Translations under genes and position numbers: made by a program
NCBI GenBank assembly: GCA_036745245.1
Contig: DAIOGN010000091.1
Coordinates: 1-14,677, forward strand
Direction: 5' to 3'
DNA length: 14,677 nt
DNA from: DAIOGN01 sp036745245
GTDB taxonomy: Bacteria; Zixibacteria; MSB-5A5; JAUVRN01
The notes under the pieces: generated by a model
What the model was told of the DNA's origin: nothing
What the model saw: only the letters and a program-made list of their open reading frames with translations
Database searches by the model: none
Shown here: piece after piece, positions 6,974 to 14,433 of the stretch
Numbering within the stretch: the first letter of the stretch is position 1
Layout of the letters: each line of letters begins with the position of its first letter

Positions 6974-7353
6974 CGCGGGGCGCTCCCGGGAAGTCCGCAG
7001 GCATCGGAAATCAGATGACGATGGTTGGCGAACGACCTGTACGCGAAATCAAATGCGTTCCTCAGGAGAGGCGTGATCGAAAGCAGATAGAGCGGGGTGG
7101 CCCACCAGATCCGCCGCCATACGTAACGATACACGTCGGCGCCCTGGCGCTGTGTGCCGTCGGCCAGAATCAGTCTCACGTCCGACAGGAGCTCGTCATC
7201 GGGGAGGCCGAATCGCTTTTTCACCCACTCGCTTTGAAGCGGCTCAACGTCGAATCCATGCCTGCGAAGCGTGCCTGCCCACGGTGACACCAGGCGACGG
7301 CACACGCCGCAGGAGTCGTCGTAGAGAACGCATCCCAGCGGGGCGTCTTTCAT
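6970..7353 (-). CDS. DCC family thiol-disulfide oxidoreductase-like protein (DUF393)
   Basis: A small protein (127 residues from the chosen start) of the DUF393/DCC group, named for its N-terminal motif. Here that motif is VLYDDSCGVCRR, with a CxxC pair at Cys15 and Cys18 as in thioredoxin-like redox proteins. The mid part (DVRLILADGTQRQGADVYRYVWRR) is typical of the family, as is a hydrophobic stretch near PLYLLSITPLLRNAFDFAYR that may contact the membrane. I chose ATG at 7353 because it has a G-rich stretch just before it and gives a normal-length N terminus; ATG at 7362 adds only three residues, while the longest frame (7452) would overlap the upstream DoxX gene. DoxX and DCC genes are often neighbours, and the FUSC-like gene overlaps downstream. 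A redox role is inferred from the motif; no substrate is known. Confidence 0.82.
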   Translation of the reverse strand: MKDAPLGCVLYDDSCGVCRRLVSPWAGTLRRHGFDVEPLQSEWVKKRFGLPDDELLSDVRLILADGTQRQGADVYRYVWRRIWWATPLYLLSITPLLRNAFDFAYRSFANHRHLISDACGLPGSAPR

Positions 7354-7384
7354 GGCCCCCATCCCGGAGTGCCCATCGGGCTGT

Positions 7385-7795
7385 TTACGGTGTGCGCCTG
7401 CGCTTGCGAATGAGGGCGTCGAGACTCCACTCGCCCGCGCCGCAAGCGGCAAGGTAAAGGAAGATGAAGCAAAACAACACGGCCGGCTGGCCCTGATTCT
7501 GAATGGGCCAGAACCCGCTAGGCTGGTGAAACTGGAAATAGGCTACGGCCATCATGCCCGAGAGGATGAACGCCACAGGTCGTGTAAACAGGCCGAGGAG
7601 GATGGCGAGGCCGCCGTACAATTCGAGCACCGCGCCGATCCATGCCTGTGACCACATGGCTGGATGGCCGCCGAATTCCGCGGGCACTCCGCCGAACCAG
7701 TCGAGGATCTTCATGCCTCCGGCCTGGAAAAACAGGAGCCCGGCCACCACACGCAGCAGAAACAGGGTGATCGACTTTGCGCGTTCAAAGTTCAT
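7385..7795 (-). CDS. DoxX family membrane protein
   Basis: A 136-residue four-helix inner-membrane protein. DoxX features are clear: ALLRxxxGLLFFQAGGMKI-type first helix (SITLFLLRVVAGLLFFQAG, residues 8-26), the WFGG segment, the second helix with ELYGGLAILLGLFTRP (58-73), then AFILSGMMAVAYFQFH (75-90) and a last helix AVLFCFIFLYLAACGAGEWSLD (104-125), whose GxGxWSLD-like ending is typical. The ATG at 7795 has AAGGAG 8 to 9 bases upstream. Family members occur in thiosulfate:quinone oxidoreductase and in mycobacterial oxidative stress complexes with thiol partners. The adjacent CxxC protein and the cysteine-synthase-like gene in the same operon fit a thiol or redox role, but this is context-based inference. 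Confidence 0.88.
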   Translation of the reverse strand: MNFERAKSITLFLLRVVAGLLFFQAGGMKILDWFGGVPAEFGGHPAMWSQAWIGAVLELYGGLAILLGLFTRPVAFILSGMMAVAYFQFHQPSGFWPIQNQGQPAVLFCFIFLYLAACGAGEWSLDALIRKRRRTP

Positions 7796-7819
7796 GACAG
7801 AGTCTCCTTCCGGGGGCCG

Positions 7820-8308
7820 TCAGTTTGGCCCATGTCCGATCAAGTGTCCGCGACGAACGCATTCAATGTAGTCTGTGTAGGCCGGGGTGGCACCGCTTTC
7901 GCGCAGGAACGTGGCGATCTGACCGCGGTGGTAGGATGAATGAAGCACAACGTGCGTGAGCACATCGGCCACCGAATTGGACCAGCCCTCTCCTTTGGTA
8001 TTGGTATAGCAGATCTCGGTGGCGAGCGATTCCGGCCCCAGCTTTGCCAGGCAGGTTTGCCAGGCGCGCGACAGGTCTCGAAACTGGCTCGCGCACTCAT
8101 CCGGAGTGAGCGGCGGCCACACATCGAGCGATGGAGCAGATTGCCCCAGGCGTCGGAGCCACAACCATTCGGCCGCCGCGATGTGCGCCAGGACGGCCCC
8201 TGCGCGGGCAGGCAGGCGAACGACCGCCTGGGCCGACTTCAGCGTTTCGAGGTTGGCCCAGGCGTTGTAGGCGAACTCCCGTTCCAGTCGATCGAACCCT
8301 GTGGTCAT
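7820..8308 (-). CDS. DinB family protein (DinB/YfiT-like four-helix metalloprotein)
   Basis: A 162-residue protein with the DinB fold signature. A metal-binding triad is visible as His42 (AHIAAAEWLWLRRL), His123 and His127 (VLHSSYHRGQIATFLR, the H-x3-H-RGQ motif). The N terminus (FAYNAWANLETL) matches the conserved YNxWAN start of the family. Known relatives include DNA-damage-inducible DinB of Bacillus and thiol transferases that use bacillithiol or mycothiol (BstA/YfiT-like). Whether this one is a thiol transferase is unknown, but it sits between a cysteine-synthase-family gene (4-base ATGA overlap at 8305-8308) and a DoxX gene 24 bases downstream. The GGAGGGG before the ATG lies within the upstream gene's last codons, which supports coupled translation. 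Confidence 0.88.
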   Translation of the reverse strand: MTTGFDRLEREFAYNAWANLETLKSAQAVVRLPARAGAVLAHIAAAEWLWLRRLGQSAPSLDVWPPLTPDECASQFRDLSRAWQTCLAKLGPESLATEICYTNTKGEGWSNSVADVLTHVVLHSSYHRGQIATFLRESGATPAYTDYIECVRRGHLIGHGPN

Positions 8309-9237
8309 GCGCCCCTCCGATTTCGATACACATCGGTGCTCAGGTACTTCAAACCCGAATCACACAAGAGTGTCACCACCCGAGCGTTCGGCCCGAGTCG
8401 CTCCGCCACCTGAAGAGCTGCGAGCACATTGGCGCCGGACGAGGTGCCGGCGAACAACCCTTCCTCTTTCGCCAGGCGACGGGTCATCTCCTTGGCGTCG
8501 GCGGTGCGGATCGCAAGAAGATCGTCCACGAGCGACGGGTCCCACAGGGGTGGTATGTACCCGATGCCGACGCCTTCGATCTTGTGCGGTCCCGGCGGAC
8601 CGCCGGCAAGAACAGCAGACTCGGCGGGCTCGTTTATGATCACCTGCACGTTGGGCCGGTGACGCTTGAGCACAGTCGCCACGCCACGCGAGGATGCGGC
8701 GGTGCCTACGCCGTGCACGATCGCATCGACCCGACCGTCCATCTGGGTCCAGATCTCTTCCCCCAGCGGATGGTACCCCGCAATGCTGTCGTGGTTTTCG
8801 AGCTGATCGGTCCAGTAGGTGTGCGGTTCTCGACTCATCTCACGCGCCGTTTCAATCATGTCGAGAATGAGTTTCTTGGTGGTGAGTCCGCCCTCGCTGG
8901 GCACAAGCGTCAGCTCCGCCCCGAGGGCCGCCATGTGGTCGCGCTTTTCCTGGCTGAACGCATCGGAGGTGACGATGCGGATCTTGTATCCCCGGGCAGC
9001 GCACACCAGGGCGAGGGAGGTACCCGTGCTGCCTCCCGTATACTCCACCACGGTGTCGCCGGGCTTCAGGCGACCGTCGGCCTCGGCGCGTGTGATCACG
9101 GCCTGTGCCATGCGGTCTTTCATGGACCCGGTGGGGTTCTCCCACTCCAGTTTAACGAAGACCGACGCGCCGTTGTGCGGCACAATGCTGCGCAGCTGCA
9201 CGAGTGAGGTGTTGCCGATCGCTGTGAGCACGTTCAT
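8305..9237 (-). CDS. cysteine synthase family PLP-dependent enzyme (CysK/CysM/CBS-like)
   Basis: A 310-residue cytoplasmic fold-type II PLP enzyme. The Schiff-base lysine is Lys40 in NPTGSMKDR; the N terminus IGNTSLVQL is typical; GTSSGAN (264-270) and LLCDSGLKYLST (291-301) are conserved cofactor and active-site segments. The substrate loop that reads TSGNTG in O-acetylserine sulfhydrylases is here TGGSTG (67-72), and the phosphate-binding glycine loop is GVGTAAS (176-182) rather than GTGGT. This makes a divergent member, possibly using a different acceptor or sulfur donor. No regulatory CBS domains are present. The ATG at 9237 is 13 bases after the DUF1801 stop and has only a weak ribosome site. 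The next gene (DinB-like) starts in a 4-base overlap. The enzyme class is secure, but the exact reaction (cysteine, cystathionine or another beta-replacement) is not. Confidence 0.88.
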   Translation of the reverse strand: MNVLTAIGNTSLVQLRSIVPHNGASVFVKLEWENPTGSMKDRMAQAVITRAEADGRLKPGDTVVEYTGGSTGTSLALVCAARGYKIRIVTSDAFSQEKRDHMAALGAELTLVPSEGGLTTKKLILDMIETAREMSREPHTYWTDQLENHDSIAGYHPLGEEIWTQMDGRVDAIVHGVGTAASSRGVATVLKRHRPNVQVIINEPAESAVLAGGPPGPHKIEGVGIGYIPPLWDPSLVDDLLAIRTADAKEMTRRLAKEEGLFAGTSSGANVLAALQVAERLGPNARVVTLLCDSGLKYLSTDVYRNRRGA

Positions 9238-9250
9238 GACAAAGGTACGC

Positions 9251-9670
9251 CTACCGGGCCTTTCGTGTCGTCGGTTTCGACTTTGCTTTCTTCGCGGCGG
9301 GTCTGGAGTACTTCTCGCGAAGCTCCTTCACCTTGAATTTCACGACCCGGCCCACGAGACCCGCGGGAAATCTTTCTTCGTGTGGAAACTGCACCGTGCC
9401 CTTGCCGCCGCCGTACCCCGCCAGCTCCTCCTTCAATTCAGGCGCCGATCTCGGGGCCGGATAGATGGCCGTGTGACTGGTGTGTGCGGCGTAGTAAATC
9501 AACATCCGACCGTTGAGCTTGAAGGCCGGCATGCAGTAGCTGATCACTTCCACGGCGTCCGGCGCCATCTTTTTGACAATCTCTCTGATCTTCCTCAGCC
9601 GTGTGGCCACCTCTTTGGGCTGGGCCGCGATGTACTCGCCGTGATGTTTGGGCTCGAACCTGGTTCTCAT
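9251..9670 (-). CDS. DUF1801 family protein (YdhG/iron chaperone-like fold)
   Basis: A 139-residue small soluble protein. The pattern PKEVATRLRKIREIVKKMAPDAVEVISYCMPAFKLNGRMLIYYAAHTSHTAIYP is characteristic of DUF1801, a fold shared with the Bacillus YdhG/frataxin-like group; function is not established for most members. The C terminus is a Lys/Arg-rich tail (AAKKAKSKPTTRKAR), which could bind nucleic acid or simply be a disordered solubility tail. The start ATG at 9670 has a strong AGGAGG 5 to 6 bases upstream, so this is the first gene of the leftward operon that continues into the cysteine-synthase-like gene 13 bases later. It is transcribed away from the export operon starting at 9889. 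Confidence 0.82.
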   Translation of the reverse strand: MRTRFEPKHHGEYIAAQPKEVATRLRKIREIVKKMAPDAVEVISYCMPAFKLNGRMLIYYAAHTSHTAIYPAPRSAPELKEELAGYGGGKGTVQFPHEERFPAGLVGRVVKFKVKELREKYSRPAAKKAKSKPTTRKAR

Positions 9671-9888
9671 GAAACCTCCTGATTCCGGGGCATCGCCCTG
9701 TCGGAGCCGGGCCTAGACGCCCGAGGCCAAACCGACAGCTGTTCATACGATTGCGCGACAGTCTGCCGCACGTCAAACGAATTCAATAGTTGGTGCCCGA
9801 GTGCAACCAGGCAAGGGCCGGCCCCGTATGCAAAGGGCTGGCGCACCCGTCGTGAGGGTTCGTCCCACCCTGTGTCCCGGAGTGATCC
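9671..9888. promoter_or_regulatory. divergent intergenic region between the DUF1801 and export operons
   Basis: This 218-base stretch must hold the promoters of both operons, but I find no convincing -35/-10 pair on either strand; TTGACG at 9774-9769 on the minus strand lacks a good -10. Visible structure: a 7-base perfect inverted repeat CTGTCGG/CCGACAG (9698-9704 and 9732-9738) enclosing a smaller hairpin CGGGC/GCCCG (9708-9712 and 9719-9723) in the DUF1801 leader. There is also an 8-base stem with one G-T pair (9817-9824 with 9835-9842) in the adaptor-gene leader. Regulation by a repressor or RNA structure is possible but not shown. Confidence 0.45.
9698..9738. repeat. nested inverted repeat in the DUF1801 leader
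   Basis: Outer arms CTGTCGG (9698-9704) and CCGACAG (9732-9738) are exact reverse complements. Inner arms CGGGC (9708-9712) and GCCCG (9719-9723) close a 6-base loop, CTAGAC. The structure lies 28 bases upstream of the DUF1801 start codon. It could be an operator or an RNA stem-loop. Such stems also occur by chance in G+C-rich DNA. Confidence 0.35.
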
Positions 9889-10971
9889 ATGAAAAAGCTC
9901 ATCGTTGTGGCCGCCGTTCTCCTGGTGCTCGGCGTCCTCGGATTCGTGGCCACCGGCAGCTCCAATAGCCCGGAGTCCACGCACACCACCGTGGCAGTTA
10001 GCCGCGCCACGATCGTCGACAAGGCCCTGGCGGTAGGTGAAGTCGTGCCCCGTCAGGAGGTGCAGGTGAAATCGCGCATCTCCGGCATCGTCCAGACGGT
10101 GCGGGCCGAGGTGGGGGATCGCGTGGCCCAGGGCGAACCGCTCCTGGTGATTTCACCCAACCCCACGCCTCTCGAATACGCCGAAGCTCGACGCGCCGTG
10201 GATCTGGCCGAAGTGGATCTCGACAACGCACGCAAAGTACTCGTGCGCTACGAGGGGCTCTACGCCAAACACCTGATTTCGGAAGCCGAGTTCGAGGTGC
10301 ACAAGACGGAGCAGGCGCAGATGGAATTGCGACACCGGCTCGCCGTGGAAAAACTCGAACTCCTCGAACGCGGCGTCACGGCCGATGGCACGGAACAGAA
10401 CACGATCGTCTCGCCCATCGACGGCACCATTCTCGAGCGTCTCGTATCGGAAGGCGATCCTGTCGTGCCGCTCACCACCTATCAGGCGGGCACGCCGCTG
10501 CTCACCATGGCGCCCATGTCGGAGCTCATCTTCAAAGGGACGGTCGACGAGATCGATGTGGGCAAGCTGGCCACGGGCATGCCGGTGGAAATCAAGGTGG
10601 GCGCCCTGCCCGACGCGAAGGTGCAGGGAACGCTCTCGCGCATCTCGCCCAAGGCGCGCAAGCAGGACAACGCCACCCTCTTCGACCTGGAAATCGAGCT
10701 CACGGAGATCGCCGGCACCACGCTGCGCGCCGGCTACTCCGCCAACGCCGACATCGTGATCCGGCGCAAGGACTCGGTGCTCGTGGTGCCCGAGCGGCTG
10801 GTGACCTTTGCGGGAGACTCGGCCACCGTGGAAGTACTCGACTCGACCACGCAGCAGCCGAGTGTGCGCGTGATCAAGACAGGGCTGTCCGACGGCCTGC
10901 AGATCGAAGTGTCCGAGGGCCTGGCCCTGGGCGAGCTGGTCGTGGAGCGCCCGCCCAAAGAGATCGAATAA
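9889..10971 (+). CDS. MacA-like periplasmic adaptor (HlyD/RND-type membrane fusion protein)
   Basis: A 360-residue adaptor linking an inner-membrane ABC transporter to an outer-membrane channel. Residues 3-22 form one hydrophobic anchor. Then come a barrel-sandwich (lipoyl-like) half starting PRQEVQVKSRISGIVQTVRAEVGDRVAQGEPLL (54-86), an alpha-hairpin of about 95-160 (charged heptad-like helices such as LDNARKVLVRYEGLYAKHLISEAEFE), the second lipoyl half (NTIVSPIDGTILERLVSEGDPV, 171-192), and beta-barrel and membrane-proximal domains (SELIFKGTVDEIDVGKL onward). ATG at 9889 has GGAGTGA about 6 bases upstream. It is followed without any gap by the first permease (GTG directly after the TAA), then the second permease and the ATPase, the usual gene set of MacAB-type exporters. 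No TolC-like gene is in the window. The hairpin is short compared with E. coli MacA. Export substrate unknown. Confidence 0.93.
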   Translation: MKKLIVVAAVLLVLGVLGFVATGSSNSPESTHTTVAVSRATIVDKALAVGEVVPRQEVQVKSRISGIVQTVRAEVGDRVAQGEPLLVISPNPTPLEYAEARRAVDLAEVDLDNARKVLVRYEGLYAKHLISEAEFEVHKTEQAQMELRHRLAVEKLELLERGVTADGTEQNTIVSPIDGTILERLVSEGDPVVPLTTYQAGTPLLTMAPMSELIFKGTVDEIDVGKLATGMPVEIKVGALPDAKVQGTLSRISPKARKQDNATLFDLEIELTEIAGTTLRAGYSANADIVIRRKDSVLVVPERLVTFAGDSATVEVLDSTTQQPSVRVIKTGLSDGLQIEVSEGLALGELVVERPPKEIE

Positions 10972-12204
10972 GTGCAGAAGCTCGCCATCATCCTGAGGCT
11001 GTTCCTCAAGGACATCCAGAAACAGAAGCTGCGCACCTTCATGACGGTGTTCGGCATCGTCTGGGGCACCGTGGCGCTCATCGTGCTCATGTCGTTTGGC
11101 GAGGGCGTGTTCCGCCACACGCGCAAGGAGTTCCGCGGCCTGGGCGAGCGCATCGCGATCATCTGGCCGGGCACCACGAAGCTTCCCTACAAGGGGCTGC
11201 CCAAAGGGCGTGAACTGCGCATGGAGGCCGATGCCGCACCGCTTCTGGTGAGCCAGATCGAAAACATCGAGCGGGCCTCGCCGGAGTTCAGCCGGCGCGC
11301 GAACCTGCGCGTGGGGTCCAAGTCGGTGTCACAGAACCTGGCCGGCGTTTTCCCCGAGTACGCCGAGATGCGCAACGTGATTCCCGCCCGCGGCCGGTTT
11401 CTCAACCGCATCGATCAGGAGTTCCGCAAGCGCAGCGTATTTCTGGGCACCAACGTCCGCAATGACCTGTTCAGCGAAGGCGCGGAGGCCGTGGGCGCCT
11501 ACGTGTTCATCGAAGGCATCCACTTCATCGTGGTGGGTGTGCTCACAGAGAAAGACCAGAACTCCAGTTACGATGCGCGCGACGTGGACCGCGTGTTCAT
11601 CCCGTCCACCACGTACGAGGCCACCTTTGGAGAAAAGTATCCCGACAATTTCGTGTACCAGGTGAAGCGCCCTCTGGCCTGGGCCCCAACCCAGAAAGAG
11701 GTGTTCCGCGTGCTGGGTGCACGCTATGGCTTCGACCCGGAGGACACCGATGCGTTGTGGGTGTGGGACCGCAACGAGGACGAGGAACAGATGAAACCGT
11801 TCTTCGACGGATTCCGCGCCTTCCTCGGCATCGTGGGCATCTTCACGCTCATCGTGGGCGGCATCGGCACAGCCAACATCATGTACGTGGTGGTGAAAGA
11901 ACGCACGCGCGAGATCGGCATCAAGATGGCCCTCGGGGCCACCGGCTCTCACATCATGTCGCAGATACTCGGCGAAGCGCTCCTGCTCACGCTGGCGGGG
12001 GGCCTGATCGGGTTTCTCGTGGCGCAGGCATTTGTGGCCGCCTTTCCACTCCTGCAGCTCGAGGAGTACGTCGGTACGCCCGTGGTGGCTCCATGGGTCG
12101 TGGTGACCAGCATCGGCGTGCTGATGGCGTTGGGGCTTCTGGCGGGCTACTTTCCGGCCCGCCGCGCCTCCCGGTTGAACCCTGTGCAGTGCCTCAAGAT
12201 GTAA
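10972..12204 (+). CDS. MacB/FtsX-type ABC transporter permease 1
   Basis: A 410-residue inner-membrane permease. It has one N-terminal helix (RTFMTVFGIVWGTVALIVLM, 21-40), a large periplasmic MacB-PCD domain (about 45-275), and three C-terminal helices with the FtsX signature GGIGTANIMYVVVKERTREIGIKMALGA (296-323) and the ending FPARRASRLNPVQCLKM. The ATPase domain found at the N terminus of canonical MacB is missing; it is a separate gene at the end of the operon. The start is GTG at 10972, immediately after the adaptor stop; the next in-frame ATG (residue 24) would cut into the first helix, so it is not the start. The periplasmic domain shares motifs with permease 2, for example MRN-IPARGRF and ALWVWDRNEDE against ALWFWDVAENE, so the two are paralogues. 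Confidence 0.93.
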   Translation: MQKLAIILRLFLKDIQKQKLRTFMTVFGIVWGTVALIVLMSFGEGVFRHTRKEFRGLGERIAIIWPGTTKLPYKGLPKGRELRMEADAAPLLVSQIENIERASPEFSRRANLRVGSKSVSQNLAGVFPEYAEMRNVIPARGRFLNRIDQEFRKRSVFLGTNVRNDLFSEGAEAVGAYVFIEGIHFIVVGVLTEKDQNSSYDARDVDRVFIPSTTYEATFGEKYPDNFVYQVKRPLAWAPTQKEVFRVLGARYGFDPEDTDALWVWDRNEDEEQMKPFFDGFRAFLGIVGIFTLIVGGIGTANIMYVVVKERTREIGIKMALGATGSHIMSQILGEALLLTLAGGLIGFLVAQAFVAAFPLLQLEEYVGTPVVAPWVVVTSIGVLMALGLLAGYFPARRASRLNPVQCLKM

Positions 12205-12206
12205 CC

Positions 12207-13438
12207 ATGACCTTCTTCCGGCTCATCCTTCGGGAACTGGCCTCGCAGAAGATGCGGCTGGCCCTCACCACCGGCGCCGTGGCCTGGGGCACCATTGCGA
12301 TCACTCTGCTTCTCGCGTTCGGCGAAGGGCTCGAGCGCCAGATGATCCGGGGCACGCGCGGCCTGGGCGAAAACATCGTCATCATGGGCGGCGGGCAGAC
12401 GGGACGCGCGCATGCGGGTTTGCCTTCCGGGCGACGCATCGCGCTTTCCATGGACGATATGCACCTCCTGCGCGCCGCCTTTCCCGAAATCACCAGCATC
12501 ACGGCCGAGTACAATACCTGGGGCGCCACCGTGGGGTACAACGGCCGTGACCATTCGGCGCCTCTCTCCGGCACCACGCCCGAGTTCGGGGCCATGCGCA
12601 ACCACATCCCGGCCGCCGGCGGGCGGTTCATCAACGCACTGGATGAAGAGCAGAAGCGTCGTGTAGCCTTTGTCGGAGACAAGATCGCGGGAGAGGTGTT
12701 CGGCGAGCAGGATCCCGTGGGTCAAATGATCACGATCAATGGCACGCCCTTCACGGTGATCGGAGTGATGCAGAAGAAGCAGCAGAACAACATGTACATG
12801 GGGCCCGACAACAACAAGCTCACCATTCCCGCCTCCACCTTTCAGGCCATGTTCGGGCCACGGTACGTGCGTCGCATCATCTACCAGATGACCGACGGAC
12901 TCACGTCCGAAGATCTCGAGCCGCGCGTGCTGGCGTTCTTTGCCACCCGCTTTCGCTACCACCCCGAGGACGATCGCGCCTTGTGGTTCTGGGACGTGGC
13001 CGAAAACGAGCGCACCACGCGCATGGTGTTTCTGGGTGTGAACGGCTTCATGTTCTTCATCGGCGCCATGACGCTTCTGATTTCGGGCGTCGGCATCGCC
13101 AACATCATGTACGTGGCCGTGCGCGAGCGCACGCGCGAGATCGGCACCAAGATGGCTCTGGGGGGCGAGCGCCGGCACATTATCTGGCAATTCCTGTGCG
13201 AGGCCATGGCCATTGCGCTTTCGGGAGGCCTCCTCGGCATGCTCCTGTCGGCGGCTCTCATCAAGGCGGCTGGTTACCTGCCGCCCGAAAAGTTTTCGGA
13301 CCTGTTCGGACAGCCGGAGATTACCTGGTTCTGGACCCTGCTCACGGTGGCGATCCTGTCGCTGGTGGGATTCTTCGCGGGCTACTTCCCTGCCCGCAAG
13401 GCCGCGTCCGTGAATCCTGTGGAGGCACTGCGCTACGA

Positions 13439-13442
<4 letters not shown>
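12207..13442 (+). CDS. MacB/FtsX-type ABC transporter permease 2
   Basis: A 411-residue paralogue of the preceding permease, so the transporter is probably a heterodimer. It has an N-terminal helix (TTGAVAWGTIAITLLLAFGEG), a periplasmic MacB-PCD domain, and three C-terminal helices with the FtsX motif SGVGIANIMYVAVRERTREIGTKMALGG and the ending FPARKAASVNPVEALRYE. The ATG at 12207 lies 2 bases after the stop of permease 1; the frame stays open further upstream (to 11757), but there it only re-reads permease 1 out of frame. The stop overlaps the ATPase start by 4 bases (ATGA). The two permeases differ in the periplasmic loop around residues 60-110 (here a Gly-rich MGGGQTGRAHAGLPSG), which may reflect different partners or substrate contacts. 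Confidence 0.93.
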
Positions 13443-14131
<689 letters not shown>

Positions 14132-14144
14132 AGCCTCCACAGGG

Positions 14145-14173
14145 CGACTCGGGCGAGCCTGTCGCCTGAGTCG
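14145..14173 (+). terminator. hairpin after the export operon (possible terminator)
   Basis: CGACTCGGGCGA (14145-14156) pairs with TCGCCTGAGTCG (14162-14173) over 12 base pairs including one G-U pair, with a 5-base loop. It lies 13 bases after the ATPase stop. There is no T-run after it, so it is not a textbook intrinsic terminator; it may be a factor-dependent termination or mRNA-end-stabilising structure. The position strongly suggests a 3' end role. Confidence 0.5.
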
Positions 14174-14213
14174 ATAGCTTACCGATAGATTCCGATTCAG
14201 TCTTGTAACAATC

Positions 14214-14240
14214 CCGGCGCCCCGGGCCTGTGGGCGCCGG
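14214..14240. repeat. second 3' hairpin, 9-base perfect stem
   Basis: CCGGCGCCC (14214-14222) and GGGCGCCGG (14232-14240) are exact reverse complements with a 9-base loop. No T-run on either side. It lies 83 bases after the ATPase stop and may serve with the first hairpin as a bidirectional block between the export operon and the toxin locus. Confidence 0.4.
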
Positions 14241-14390
14241 AGTCTCCTGGCTACAGAGCCGTCGGCTTCTGACTGCTTCAGATGACTCCATTGGGGATGT
14301 GATAGCGGGCCTCGGAATCCAGTTGTAGCGTCATTCATGCATCCAGGATGGCACGGGCCAAGATCTCGACCTGTGCCTGCCAGAAAGTTA

Positions 14391-14426
14391 TTCGTGTTTT
14401 TACGAAAAATCTCTATATTCATCAGG
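14391..14426 (+). promoter_or_regulatory. AT-rich promoter/operator candidate of the toxin gene
   Basis: TATATT at 14414-14419 resembles a -10 element, and the hexamer 17 bases upstream (TTCGTG) is a poor -35. That hexamer is part of an inverted repeat TTCGT/ACGAA (14391-14395 and 14402-14406, 6-base spacer). An operator overlapping the -35 would fit the autorepression known for toxin-antitoxin loci. The sequence shows the repeat; the role is inference. AGG at 14424-14426 may be the ribosome site. Confidence 0.35.
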
Positions 14427-14433
14427 TACGAGC

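Larger units (their letters stand above)
14132..14433. other. 302-base gene-free stretch
   Basis: Between the ATPase stop and the toxin start I see no open frame with a ribosome site and no RNA gene. The first 110 bases carry the two hairpins listed separately. Positions about 14241-14375 show nothing recognisable. The last part (about 14380-14425) becomes clearly AT-rich and looks like a promoter zone for the toxin gene. Confidence 0.55.

Noticed and set aside
11757..12206. Upstream extension of the permease 2 frame
   Set aside because: It re-reads the end of permease 1 in another frame; ATG at 12207 gives the conserved N-terminal helix.
12983..13438. Upstream extension of the ATPase frame
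   Set aside because: It re-reads permease 2 out of frame; the ATG at 13439 gives a standard ATPase N terminus.
14132..14433. Possible small RNA or tRNA in the 3' gap
   Set aside because: No cloverleaf or T-loop motif; the hairpins are explained better as 3' end structures, and no promoter precedes them.
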